The notes under the pieces were generated by a model, which saw only the letters and a list, made by a program, of their open reading frames with translations, made no database searches and was not told the DNA's origin. This document shows positions 21,572-31,812 of a stretch of DNA of 64,000 nucleotides, one piece after another. Source of the stretch: Thermoplasmata archaeon (lineage in GTDB: Archaea; Thermoplasmatota; Thermoplasmata; Thermoplasmatales; Thermoplasmataceae); contig JAJZZM010000020.1 in the NCBI GenBank assembly GCA_021797555.1, forward strand, positions 1-64,000, written 5' to 3'. The stretch's first letter is position 1; the number at the start of each line of letters is the position of its first letter. The translations under genes were made by a program, and so were the position numbers.

Positions 21572-23398
21572 ATGGTAATGACAGAAGAAAAGAAAAACTC
21601 GGAAGTTAGACTGGCAAATAACTTTGAGATAAGTAAAAATGCGCCATTCAAAACCGTAGATGAATTTTTAAACTCTATGGGTCATTTAATTACTGATGAT
21701 ATGCTTGTTTTAAGAGTAACCGAAAGTTTATGTCCTCTCTGTGCAGATGAAGAAAAATTTGATCAGATGAGAATCCCTGCAATAGTTTATGAATATGGTG
21801 GAGAAGTAGATTTAATAAAAGAATGCTCGGAACATGGCGTAACAAAGGAGAAATATTGGGAAGACTATGATATGTATGAGGAGGCACAAAAATTCCAGGA
21901 TAAAGAAGGAACAAAAATAATGAACCCAAACGTAGCCGTATACGCAGATAAAATTGTATGCCCTACACACTGTGGATTGTGCGTTAAACATAAATCCCAT
22001 ACAGGTCTTGGAAATGTTGTTATAACAAACAGATGCGATTTATCATGCTGGTACTGTTTCTTTTATGCAAAGGAAGACGAACCAATATATGAGCCATCAT
22101 TAGATCAAATTAGACTGATGTTAAGAAGAATGAGAAATGAGAAACCCGTTGGAGCAAATGCTGTTCAGATAACAGGTGGAGAACCAACATTAAGGGATGA
22201 TATAATAGATGTAATAAGAATAGCAAGGGAAGAGGGCTATGAACATGTCCAGATGAATACAAATAGTGTAAGGGCAGCATATGATCCTGATTTTGTTAAA
22301 AGGGCAAAGGATGCAGGGTCTAATGTTGTTTATACAAGTTTCGATGGCCCTACCCCAAGGTCAAACCCTAAGAATTTCTGGGAGATACCTATGGCACTGG
22401 AAAATTATAAGAAAGCACCTATGGGTGTAGTTCTTGTGCCAACAGTCATAGGTGGCATAAATGACCAGTATCTTGGAGATATGATAAAGTTTGCTGTATC
22501 CAACATGGATGTTGTAAGGGGAGTTAACTTCCAGCCAGTAAGCCTTGTGGGAAGAATGTCAGATCGTGCAAGGGCAAGGCAGAGAATAACAATACCTGGT
22601 GCAATAAAGAAAATTGAGCAGCAGCTTGATGGCCAGATAGGCAGAGAGGATTTCTTTACGGTTCCAGCAACAACAGAGGTATCAAACTTTGTTGAGGCAT
22701 TAAAGGGACACCCAACATACAAATTATCAATACACTTTGCATGTGGAATGGGTACATATGTATTCATAGATGATGGAAAAATCATACCTGTAACAAGATT
22801 CGTGGATGTTAAGGGCATGTTTGAATATTTAGGAAGCCTTGGAGAGGAAATGAAATACTCCAAATGGAAAACAGCAAAGAAAGCTCAGTCGGTAACAAAA
22901 TTATTGCTGCATCTTAAAAAATTCGTTGATTATGAAAAAGCCCCTAAAGATTTCAAATTAAAGGATATGGTGTACAATGCATTCACGGAGGGAGATTACC
23001 ATGGATTAAAAGCATTCCATTATAAATCGTTGTTCATAGGATTTATGCACTTCCAGGACCCATACACATATGATGTGGATAGAGTAGAGAGATGCGATAT
23101 ACACTATGCAATGCCTGATGGAAGGGTAATACCATTCTGTGCATTCAATGTAATACCAGAACTATACAGGGATTCAACACAGAGAAAGTACTCAATACCT
23201 GCAAGCAAATATGAGGAGAACACAGGAGTAAATCTTAAGAAAGATAAATACTTCAGAAAATACACAAACGAAGAAAAGAAGAGAATAGTATCTTTCTATG
23301 AGAGAAGCCTTGGAAGAAACTTAACACAGCAGGAAATAGGACTTGATCTGGATAAGGATGAAATACCAATGATATCATCTGTAAATCCTGACCAGTAA
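21572..23398 (+). CDS. Radical SAM protein of the tetraether lipid synthase (Tes/GDGT-MAS) type
   Basis: SAM cluster CDLSCWYC, ITGGEPTLRDD, N-terminal CPLC and CPTHCGLC cysteine pairs, long C-terminal domain. Confidence 0.88.
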   Translation: MVMTEEKKNSEVRLANNFEISKNAPFKTVDEFLNSMGHLITDDMLVLRVTESLCPLCADEEKFDQMRIPAIVYEYGGEVDLIKECSEHGVTKEKYWEDYDMYEEAQKFQDKEGTKIMNPNVAVYADKIVCPTHCGLCVKHKSHTGLGNVVITNRCDLSCWYCFFYAKEDEPIYEPSLDQIRLMLRRMRNEKPVGANAVQITGGEPTLRDDIIDVIRIAREEGYEHVQMNTNSVRAAYDPDFVKRAKDAGSNVVYTSFDGPTPRSNPKNFWEIPMALENYKKAPMGVVLVPTVIGGINDQYLGDMIKFAVSNMDVVRGVNFQPVSLVGRMSDRARARQRITIPGAIKKIEQQLDGQIGREDFFTVPATTEVSNFVEALKGHPTYKLSIHFACGMGTYVFIDDGKIIPVTRFVDVKGMFEYLGSLGEEMKYSKWKTAKKAQSVTKLLLHLKKFVDYEKAPKDFKLKDMVYNAFTEGDYHGLKAFHYKSLFIGFMHFQDPYTYDVDRVERCDIHYAMPDGRVIPFCAFNVIPELYRDSTQRKYSIPASKYEENTGVNLKKDKYFRKYTNEEKKRIVSFYERSLGRNLTQQEIGLDLDKDEIPMISSVNPDQ

Positions 23399-23460
23399 AT
23401 ATTTTAATTTTTTATATTAATTTAACAAAAGAGATTTTTTTAATTATTTAAATTTTGGAT

Positions 23461-24180
23461 TTATATTAGTAATTTAAATTTATATTTACTGTAAAAATTT
23501 GATATATTTCCTGATTTAAATTCATTAAATATTTTTAAAGCGGTTTCACCAGAATCTTCAAGTAGCATAATGGAGAATGTGGAATCAGCTGATTTAAATG
23601 GAGAAAAATGTTTAAATTTCCAGTAAATGGCTTCGCTTTCCCACATGACACCGTAATCAATTTCATCGTTAAGGAACATTGCCGGGATTTCCCTGTAATG
23701 AGCACTTGATAAAAACACCTTATTTTTTAAATTGCCAAAATATTCGCAGTTCTTTTCATATAATTTTTTAAACTGTATGCCTATATTGCTTGTCCTCGGG
23801 TTAGGTATAGCGGATCTATAATTCTTTAAATCGCATAAATTTTGAGGTTTTTTTGTCCGGTATATTAATGTAATATTATCAGAAACAAAATCAAATTTAT
23901 CCCTTATTTTTATGCCCTTGGAAAAATGATTATTTATACATACTATCTCAGGCTTAAAATTAATTCTCAGATTGCCGATTGAAATTGGGGACCCCTCTGC
24001 CCTTTTTCTTACCATAATTTCAGGCAAAGTTTCAACATATAAATTTATGCCCTTGGAATGAAAATATGGTATAAAACTATTTGCAATAAACCATTGATTA
24101 CCCGGGATAGAAAGCTTTACACCGTCAATATAACCGCTGAAGTCATTTAAAACATCAAAATTAGGAACTGCAAATTTCAT
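23461..24180 (-). CDS. Periplasmic-binding-protein-like fold (type II SBP/DUF3834-like) without obvious signal peptide
   Basis: SBP-like segments (KNYRSAIPNPRTSNIGIQFKKLYEK; EIDYGVMWESEAIYWKF). Confidence 0.55.
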   Translation of the reverse strand: MKFAVPNFDVLNDFSGYIDGVKLSIPGNQWFIANSFIPYFHSKGINLYVETLPEIMVRKRAEGSPISIGNLRINFKPEIVCINNHFSKGIKIRDKFDFVSDNITLIYRTKKPQNLCDLKNYRSAIPNPRTSNIGIQFKKLYEKNCEYFGNLKNKVFLSSAHYREIPAMFLNDEIDYGVMWESEAIYWKFKHFSPFKSADSTFSIMLLEDSGETALKIFNEFKSGNISNFYSKYKFKLLI

Positions 24181-24221
24181 GTAACTGTATCATATATTTA
24201 TATATAAATAATTCATGATTT

Positions 24222-24515
24222 TTATTTTATGTTTTTTAATATTTCCCTCAATTTTACGGAGTTACCGGCTATATTAACCTCTGATTCTAGATCAAAACTT
24301 GCATTTATTGCAAGATTTTTATCCTTCATGGGTATAAGAAAATATGCAATGCTCTTATTTCCAGTAAGTATTAATTTACTTTTCGTAATTTTGCCAGTGG
24401 ATTCATCTCTGTATGAATATATAACAAATTTTCCTGAATCCACATAAATGCGCTCCTCTTTTCTTCCATTTTTTGATTTCGTTTCATATGGCTTATCCAT
24501 GAAATAATATGGCAA
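24222..24515 (-). CDS. Hypothetical small protein
   Basis: 97-aa intact ORF, plausible start MPYYFMDKPYETK. Confidence 0.6.
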   Translation of the reverse strand: MPYYFMDKPYETKSKNGRKEERIYVDSGKFVIYSYRDESTGKITKSKLILTGNKSIAYFLIPMKDKNLAINASFDLESEVNIAGNSVKLREILKNIK

Positions 24516-24675
24516 TATAATATATAAAAATTTAAATTATATAAAATTTATAACGTTTAACGATAATTAAAATAAAAAAACATAAAAAATAAATATTCGT
24601 CAAAAAATAATATTTTATTTAAAAGAATAACGTATATATACTTAGATAGTATATATATAATTGTGGGGCGAAATT

Positions 24676-24993
24676 ATGGAGCAGAAAACTGAAATTTATG
24701 CTGAAGTAATGGGGTTGCCGGAAAATAAGATTGTTGTAAGAAGTTATATGGGCAGACCATCAAAACTGAGCGAAAACAATATGGTTTTATTAAAAAAAAG
24801 CATAGAAGAGAAAAAAATGTGTACTGTAAATGAAGTTCAGAAATATATAAAAGAAAGATTTAATGTTAGCTACTCTTCCAAGGAAGTAAGAGAAATATTA
24901 AAGAAGTTCAATCTAAATTATTATCCACTTATAAGGAAATATACATATGAAAGCTATTACAATGATAAAATTATTAAAAAATTTGAATTTTAA
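24676..24993 (+). CDS. Stand-alone winged helix-turn-helix protein (IS630-type HTH, no DDE domain)
   Basis: CTVNEVQKYIKERFNVSYSSKEVREILKKFNLNY resembles the HTH_33 domain of IS630 transposases. Confidence 0.65.
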   Translation: MEQKTEIYAEVMGLPENKIVVRSYMGRPSKLSENNMVLLKKSIEEKKMCTVNEVQKYIKERFNVSYSSKEVREILKKFNLNYYPLIRKYTYESYYNDKIIKKFEF

Positions 24994-25047
24994 ATTTTAT
25001 ATATTTTAAATTAATAAACATTATTAATAAAATAAATATTTACCATC

Positions 25048-25794
25048 ATGAATATAATAGATAAGATAAGATCAAACTTTGTTATAATAGGTCACCGTGG
25101 ATTGCCTTCAAGATATCCTGAAAATACATTTTTATCATTTAAAAATGCTTTTAAATACACGGATATTGTTGAACTCGATGTACATCTATCAAAGGATAAT
25201 ACTGTATATGTTATACACGACTTTAATCTTAAAAGACTGGCCAATGTTGATAGAAATATAGAGGATATGTATTCATATGAGATAAATAGCATAAAAATAA
25301 AAAATGAAAATATACCTGAATTAAGCGATTTGTTAAGCAATTTCAATGACAAATATTTTTTAATTGAGTTAAAAACAATAGATGATTCAGGAAATGCCAT
25401 AAAAAATGACATCACTAAAAAAACTATAGAGGTAATAAAAAAATCAAAAATGAAGGACCATGTATGTATAATTTCATTTAACCCATTTTCATTAAACGAG
25501 GCAAGATTAGCAGATAATAGCATACAGTTAGGGCTTGATTACTGCAAAACATCAAAAAAATATATGGAATTAGATTATAACGATTTGAAGGAAATGAACA
25601 TATCTCTATTTTTGCCTGAATTTAATATGGAATGCAAAAACATGTTTACTGAATTAATTGATAAAGGCATATGCGTTATTCCATGGGCTATTGATAATCA
25701 AAAAGATGCTTTGGATGCATTAAACATGAATTTAAATGGGATAATAACAAATAAAGTAGATAAATTATCCAGCATGAGGGGATTGGAAAGGTAA
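25048..25794 (+). CDS. Glycerophosphodiester phosphodiesterase
   Basis: VIIGHRGLPSRYPENTFLSF, VELDVHLSKDNTVYVIHD. Confidence 0.95.
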   Translation: MNIIDKIRSNFVIIGHRGLPSRYPENTFLSFKNAFKYTDIVELDVHLSKDNTVYVIHDFNLKRLANVDRNIEDMYSYEINSIKIKNENIPELSDLLSNFNDKYFLIELKTIDDSGNAIKNDITKKTIEVIKKSKMKDHVCIISFNPFSLNEARLADNSIQLGLDYCKTSKKYMELDYNDLKEMNISLFLPEFNMECKNMFTELIDKGICVIPWAIDNQKDALDALNMNLNGIITNKVDKLSSMRGLER

Positions 25795-25904
25795 GGTTAA
25801 ATAAATAAGACCATAAATTTTTCACCAATAACAATACAATATAATCATAAATATTTATAATGTAAATAAAGAAAAATATTAATCCTTTTATGAATTAAAC
25901 AGGT

Positions 25905-27608
25905 ATGGAAGATTACTGGAATTTAAAAATAAATGAGATAAAAAAATCATTTAAAAGTAATGATAAATACAATAAATGGAAGGAAAAAACATTAAAACCG
26001 TGGAACCAAAAAACCGGCTATAAGGATAAAAAATATAAAAATTCATCTGATATGGATATAAAAGAATTATACACAGAGGATGATGTACCAGAAAATATGG
26101 ATAAAATTCTTGGAAATCCTGGTGAGTACCCATTCACAAGGGGTATATACCCAAATATGTACCGTGGTAGATTATGGACAATGAGGATGTTTTCAGGTTT
26201 TGGAACGCCTGATGACACCAATAAAAGATTAAAATATTTAATAAAAAATGGAGAAACTGGATTAAGCATAGCATTCGATATGCCAACATTGTATGGATAT
26301 GATTGCGATAGTAAAAGGTCAGTGGGAGAAGTAGGCAAATGTGGGGTTAATGTTTCCTCACTTATGGATATGGAAAGAATTTTTGATGGCATTGATTTAT
26401 CAAGAATAAGCACATCTATGACAATAAATGCGCCTGCAGCCATTTTAACAGCAATGTATTTTGTTTTAGCAGAGAAAAACAATACAGATTTAAAAGATAT
26501 ATCAGGAACAGTTCAGGCAGATATATTAAAGGAGTATATAGCACAGAAAGAATGGATGTATCCGCCGGAAGCACATTTAAGATTAATTCGTGATATGCTT
26601 GTTTATTCAATAAAAAATGTACCGAGATGGAATTACATAAGTGTTTCCGGATACCATATAAGAGAGGCAGGTTCAAGTGCAGTGCAGGAACTGGCATTTA
26701 CATTAGCAGACGGGTTTTATTACATAGATTTGGGAATAAAAGCGGGATTAAACATTGATGATTTCGCACCAAGGATGTCATTTTTCTTCAATTCATCAAT
26801 AAATTTCTTTGAGGAAATAGCGAAATTCAGGGCAGCAAGAAGGATATGGGCAACCGTTTTAAAGGAAAAGTATGGTGCAAAAAACCCTAAAAGCATGATG
26901 TTAAAATTCCATACGCAAACTTCAGGCTATACATTAACATGGCAGCAGCCTTTAAATAACATAGTAAGGACAACTATCGAGGCTATGGCTGCAATTATGG
27001 GCGGAACCCAGAGTTTGCATACAAACTCATATGATGAGGCCTGGGCGCTTCCCACAGATGATGCTGTTAAGGTCGCATTAAGGACACAGCAGATTTTAGC
27101 AGAAGAAACAGGAATATCTGATGTTATTGATCCATTAGGCGGATCATATTACTTGGAAAGGCTAACGTCCGAGATGGAGGAGGAGGCATATAAATACTTC
27201 GCTGAAATTGATAAAATGGGAGGAGTTTTAAATGCGATAAAATCTGGATATATACAGAAAGAAATTGCAGAAACATCATATAGAAGGCAATTGAATATAG
27301 AGAATAATGAGGAAACCATAGTAGGTGTCAATAAATACATAGATGAGAATGAAAAGCCAATAAATACATTAAAAATAACTGATATTGCGGAGAATGATCA
27401 GTTAAGAAAGCTGAAAGACCTTAAAAGCAAAAGGGATAATACAAAAGTTAATGAATCGTTAAATAAATTACGTGAAGCCATGAAGGATGAAAACATAAAC
27501 TTAATGCCATATATAATGGAATGCGTAAAAAACTATGCTACATTAGAGGAAATATCAAACGTTGGGAGGGAGATATATGGAGAATGGAAGGAACCGAAAA
27601 TATACTGA
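25905..27608 (+). CDS. B12-dependent acyl-CoA mutase large subunit (isobutyryl-CoA-mutase-like; usually annotated methylmalonyl-CoA mutase)
   Basis: TRGIYPNMYRGRLWTMRMFSGFG, KEYIAQKEWMYPPEAHLRLI, ISVSGYHIREAG. Confidence 0.92.
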   Translation: MEDYWNLKINEIKKSFKSNDKYNKWKEKTLKPWNQKTGYKDKKYKNSSDMDIKELYTEDDVPENMDKILGNPGEYPFTRGIYPNMYRGRLWTMRMFSGFGTPDDTNKRLKYLIKNGETGLSIAFDMPTLYGYDCDSKRSVGEVGKCGVNVSSLMDMERIFDGIDLSRISTSMTINAPAAILTAMYFVLAEKNNTDLKDISGTVQADILKEYIAQKEWMYPPEAHLRLIRDMLVYSIKNVPRWNYISVSGYHIREAGSSAVQELAFTLADGFYYIDLGIKAGLNIDDFAPRMSFFFNSSINFFEEIAKFRAARRIWATVLKEKYGAKNPKSMMLKFHTQTSGYTLTWQQPLNNIVRTTIEAMAAIMGGTQSLHTNSYDEAWALPTDDAVKVALRTQQILAEETGISDVIDPLGGSYYLERLTSEMEEEAYKYFAEIDKMGGVLNAIKSGYIQKEIAETSYRRQLNIENNEETIVGVNKYIDENEKPINTLKITDIAENDQLRKLKDLKSKRDNTKVNESLNKLREAMKDENINLMPYIMECVKNYATLEEISNVGREIYGEWKEPKIY

Positions 27609-28029
27609 AGCACCAATAAAAATATTGCTTGCAAAGCCCGCAATAGATGGTCATGATCGTGGAATATTTGTTTTAGCAAGGGCATTCAGGGATGCAGGAA
27701 TGGATGTTATATATGCGGGTTTATTGCCAACGCCTGAGGAGGTTGTTGATACGGCCATTAATGAAGACGTTGACGTTATTGCACTGAGTCTATTAAATGG
27801 CGCACATTTAACTGCGTTTAAAAATGTTATGGATATATTAAACAAAAAAGATGTGCACGATATAGCCGTTGTTGGCGGTGGCATAATACCAGATGACGAT
27901 AAACCTATTCTGGAAAAAATGGGAGTAACCGGTAACTTTGGACCCGGAACACCACTAAAGATTATAATAAAACATGTCAGAGAAAGGGCAATGGAAGTAA
28001 GGAAGATAAAAGAAGATGAGTATAAATAA
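27577..28029 (+). CDS. B12-binding small subunit of acyl-CoA mutase
   Basis: DGHDRG, SLLNGAH, GGGIIP cobalamin-binding motifs; overlaps the large-subunit gene. Confidence 0.95.
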   Translation: MENGRNRKYTEAPIKILLAKPAIDGHDRGIFVLARAFRDAGMDVIYAGLLPTPEEVVDTAINEDVDVIALSLLNGAHLTAFKNVMDILNKKDVHDIAVVGGGIIPDDDKPILEKMGVTGNFGPGTPLKIIIKHVRERAMEVRKIKEDEYK

Positions 28030-28918
28030 TTTAATAAGCGGAATATTGAGTGGCGACAATAGGAGCATTGCAAGGGCAATATCCATTGTTGAGAGTGCAG
28101 ATATAAAAACAAGGGAAAAAATAATAAAGGAAATATATAATAGGGGCAATGCAAAAATAATAGGAATAACAGGCCCTCCAGGGGTTGGAAAAAGTACAAT
28201 TATAGGAAATATAGCTCCAATGCTTTCGGATTATGGGAAGATATCTATATTAGCAGTAGATCCGGCAAGCCCGTTTTCCGGAGGATCTATTTTAGGCAAC
28301 AGAATCAGGATGCAGGAAACATTAAGCAAAAAAAATATATTTATGAGAAGCACCTCAAATAGATTATACAATGGTGGTTTATCTGAATATTCATGGGATA
28401 TCATAAAAATTATGGAGGCATCAGGCAGTGATTTTATAATACTTGAAACGGTAGGTTCCGGGCAATCCGATATAGATATAATGAATATAGCAGATATTAC
28501 ATGTGTTGTTTTGGCACCGGGGTTGGGTGATGAAATCCAGGCAATTAAATCTGGAATAATGGAAATAGGTGATATATTTATTGTAAATAAAATAGACCGT
28601 GAAGGGTCATATATTGCAATAAAAGATATACGTGAAACATTAAATTTAGGCAATAAGATTAAAACACCGGTTATAGGCATAAATTCAATAAATAAGGAGA
28701 ATTATGATAAATTTCTTGATTATATTATAAAATGGGATAAAAAAAACTATAAGAAAAAATATATTGGAAAATTAAAGCAGATAATAATTGAAGATATATA
28801 TAATAAATATTCATGTTACATAGACAATATGGAATATGATGAAAACACATTAAAAAAAGACCCTTATACAGTTGCAGAAGCAATAATAAAAAATATGAAC
28901 GAAATCATTGATAAATAG
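28016..28918 (+). CDS. meaB: MeaB/ArgK-family G-protein chaperone of acyl-CoA mutase
   Basis: GITGPPGVGKSTI, AVDPASPFSGGSILGNRIRM; same operon. Confidence 0.95.
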   Translation: MSINNLISGILSGDNRSIARAISIVESADIKTREKIIKEIYNRGNAKIIGITGPPGVGKSTIIGNIAPMLSDYGKISILAVDPASPFSGGSILGNRIRMQETLSKKNIFMRSTSNRLYNGGLSEYSWDIIKIMEASGSDFIILETVGSGQSDIDIMNIADITCVVLAPGLGDEIQAIKSGIMEIGDIFIVNKIDREGSYIAIKDIRETLNLGNKIKTPVIGINSINKENYDKFLDYIIKWDKKNYKKKYIGKLKQIIIEDIYNKYSCYIDNMEYDENTLKKDPYTVAEAIIKNMNEIIDK

Positions 28919-29112
28919 TAACATTATATTTATAATAATTCCATTAATATTTTTACTTTTATAAATTCAGATTTTAACTATTATAAAATTTCATTATTAA
29001 TAATAAATAATATTAATTTTTGATTATTAAGTACACTGTTAACATATTTCTATTAACGGTTGTGACTATATAAACAACACAAACTTTTAGTAATCAGAAT
29101 TTATATATAGGC

Positions 29113-29493
29113 ATGTATAGACCATTAAAATATTATTCAGATGAGTTTATGAAAAACGTAAATAATAGGGCCAAAGAAATAATGAGCTTTATTTATCCCC
29201 CGATTACTGTGTATGAGGATGGTGGAGAAATAACAATAGAAGCAGATTTACCTGGATTTGACAAAGAAAATATAAAGGTTACAACAGAAAAAAATGCAGT
29301 TGTAATTAGGGCAAACAGGGAGATAAAAACAGATGGCAATTTATTCGAGAACCAGAGACCTGAAAAAGTATTTAAAAGGCTATCATTGCCATTAGAAATA
29401 GATACGGAGGCAGACCCTGTTGCAACATATAACAATGGCGTTTTAAAATTAAAGATACCTGTAAAAAATGTAAAAACAGTTAAAATAGAATAA
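29113..29493 (+). CDS. Small heat shock protein, Hsp20 family
   Basis: Alpha-crystallin domain: ITIEADLPGFDKENIKVTTEKN, NNGVLKLKIPVK. Confidence 0.95.
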   Translation: MYRPLKYYSDEFMKNVNNRAKEIMSFIYPPITVYEDGGEITIEADLPGFDKENIKVTTEKNAVVIRANREIKTDGNLFENQRPEKVFKRLSLPLEIDTEADPVATYNNGVLKLKIPVKNVKTVKIE

Positions 29494-29495
29494 AT

Positions 29496-31025
29496 TTATT
29501 TTTTTAACATAAATACAAAAATTATTAGATCTATTATTATAACTATAAATGATATAACTGTGTTTATTTTTGCATATAATACCATTGCTATAAGAATTGC
29601 CGATAAAAATATTGTTTCATAAAGCTTATTGTCAGATTTTTTTACCGGACCATCTGTTTCCTCAAGCCTCCTTTTTAATAATGGAAGTACGTCAAGCCCC
29701 TTCTCTATTGAAATTACAGATTTTGAAACAAATTCATTCAACTCCTTTCTGTATAATTCTTCTAGCATGCCTTCATTATATAAAATATCCCGGAGAACAA
29801 GCACAAATCTAAAATTAGGGTCTAAAGTTTTACATATGCCCTCAAGCAATGATGACATTCTCATATATAATACAAGTTCTCTGGGTAAATGGAATGGAAA
29901 TTCGAATATTACGTTATTTGCTATTTCAAATAACTCTGATATATCCATTTCATTAACATTCCTGCCGGACAAATTTGCTATGGACAATTCTATGCCTTTC
30001 CTTATTATGCCCCTATTTGCGGCCGGGGATAATGCATTCAACTCAAGCAGGGAATCCATTATTATATCTGCATCCTTTGTTATTAGACCATTATATAATT
30101 TTAATAATTTAAATCTGGTTTCATCATCAAGTTTGCCAACCATGCCGAAGTCGTATAGTATAATTTTTCCATCATCGCTTACTGCTAAATTCCCTGGATG
30201 TGGGTCTGCATGGAATATATCATTTCTAAGCAGCATTCTTATAAATGTTAGGTCAAGCTTAAATGCTAATTTTTTTAAATCTATATTTTTTTCTTTTAAT
30301 GATTTTACATCTGTTATTTTTATTCCTTTTATATAGCTTAGAATAAGTACTTCCCTTGAAACAAATATTACGTCAGGTATAATTATATCATATTTTTTAA
30401 TATTGTTTCTTATCCTTTTTAGGTTTTCGGCCTCAATAAAATAATTTGCTTCATCATATATTCTTATAGAGAAATCTGAAATAACGTTTGAAATGCTTAT
30501 ATACAAATAATTGTCAATAAATCTTCTAAAGGTTTTTAATAATCTTTTAATTACTATTATATCCCTTTTCAAGACATAATCAATATTATGACGGTTTACC
30601 TTGACGGCAACATCAGTATTATTATATTTTGCTAAATAAACCTGGCCCAGAGATGCCCCGGATATTGCATTTTCATTAAAATACTGGAATTTTTCAGTTA
30701 TATCCCCTAAATTTTCTTCTATAGTTTTTCTGGCGTATTCAAATTTATCAGGGGGAACCTTATCCTGCAGATCCTGAAATGCTTTTAAATATTCTTTCGG
30801 CAATAAATCTGGCCTTGCCGATAAAACCTGCCCAAGTTTTATAAATGTTGGGCCAAGGTCCATGAACGTATCTACTGCCTTCCTGCCGTTTCTTTCAATT
30901 TTATAATCGTATTCATCATTTTTCTTTGACATTTTACGGTCTCTCATAAATTTTCTGAAAACAGGGAGTAGTTTAATTAAATATTTTATTTCTATTTTAT
31001 TTAAATCTTTTATTTCTTCATTCAA
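29496..31025 (-). CDS. ABC1/UbiB (AarF) family kinase-like protein
   Basis: KLGQVLSARPDLLP, GASLGQVY, HADPHPGNL, C-terminal TM segments. Confidence 0.95.
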   Translation of the reverse strand: MNEEIKDLNKIEIKYLIKLLPVFRKFMRDRKMSKKNDEYDYKIERNGRKAVDTFMDLGPTFIKLGQVLSARPDLLPKEYLKAFQDLQDKVPPDKFEYARKTIEENLGDITEKFQYFNENAISGASLGQVYLAKYNNTDVAVKVNRHNIDYVLKRDIIVIKRLLKTFRRFIDNYLYISISNVISDFSIRIYDEANYFIEAENLKRIRNNIKKYDIIIPDVIFVSREVLILSYIKGIKITDVKSLKEKNIDLKKLAFKLDLTFIRMLLRNDIFHADPHPGNLAVSDDGKIILYDFGMVGKLDDETRFKLLKLYNGLITKDADIIMDSLLELNALSPAANRGIIRKGIELSIANLSGRNVNEMDISELFEIANNVIFEFPFHLPRELVLYMRMSSLLEGICKTLDPNFRFVLVLRDILYNEGMLEELYRKELNEFVSKSVISIEKGLDVLPLLKRRLEETDGPVKKSDNKLYETIFLSAILIAMVLYAKINTVISFIVIIIDLIIFVFMLKK

Positions 31026-31164
31026 TGGACACCACTTAATTCAAAATATTATATTGATATTTAATAATTTATTTAAATAATATAAAACCTATTATTATAT
31101 TAAAATGTGCTTTTGCTTTATCTTAAAAGCGTAAAAAATAAATCTGTGCTTATAATCAGTATCT

Positions 31165-31812
31165 ATGAGAGATATAGAAATTTCTCCTTCAATAATCTCA
31201 TCAGATCTATCACATTTATATGATGAGATAAAAAAATGTGAAGATGCTGGTGCAAAATCATTCCATTTAGATATAATGGATGGAAATTTTGTTGATAATA
31301 TTACAATGGGGCCTGATTTGATAAAAGCCATAAGGAAAAGTACGGATTTAAGGCTGGATGGCCATTTAATGATAGAAAGACCAGATAAATATTATAAAGA
31401 CTTTATTGATTCAGGAATAAATATTTTATTAATACATTATGAAGCGCCTATAAATATAAATGAATTATTAAGTAAATTAAAGGATAATAATATAAGATAT
31501 GGCATTGTAATAAATCCTGATACAGATGTTAAAAAGATTTTTAAATTCCTGGATTCGGCGGAAATATTATTAATAATGTCTGTTTACCCCGGATTTTCAG
31601 GGCAAAAATTTATAGAGTCCTCATTAAATAAGGTTAAAGAGGCCAGAGAATTCGTGGATAAAAACAATTATAAAACAAAAATAGAAATTGATGGTGGAAT
31701 AAATGATAAAACCGGTAAATTAGCGATAGATACCGGTGCCGATATTTTAGTTTCTGCATCATATATATTTAATAATATAAAAGAAAACATAAAAAAATTA
31801 AAATCATTATAA
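31165..31812 (+). CDS. rpe: Ribulose-phosphate 3-epimerase
   Basis: ISPSIISSDLSHL, FHLDIMDGNFVDNITMGPDL, EIDGGIN. Confidence 0.93.
   Translation: MRDIEISPSIISSDLSHLYDEIKKCEDAGAKSFHLDIMDGNFVDNITMGPDLIKAIRKSTDLRLDGHLMIERPDKYYKDFIDSGINILLIHYEAPININELLSKLKDNNIRYGIVINPDTDVKKIFKFLDSAEILLIMSVYPGFSGQKFIESSLNKVKEAREFVDKNNYKTKIEIDGGINDKTGKLAIDTGADILVSASYIFNNIKENIKKLKSL

Noticed and set aside
29629-30336. 235-aa + strand ORF inside the UbiB-like kinase gene
   Set aside because: Antisense shadow of a kinase with full motifs
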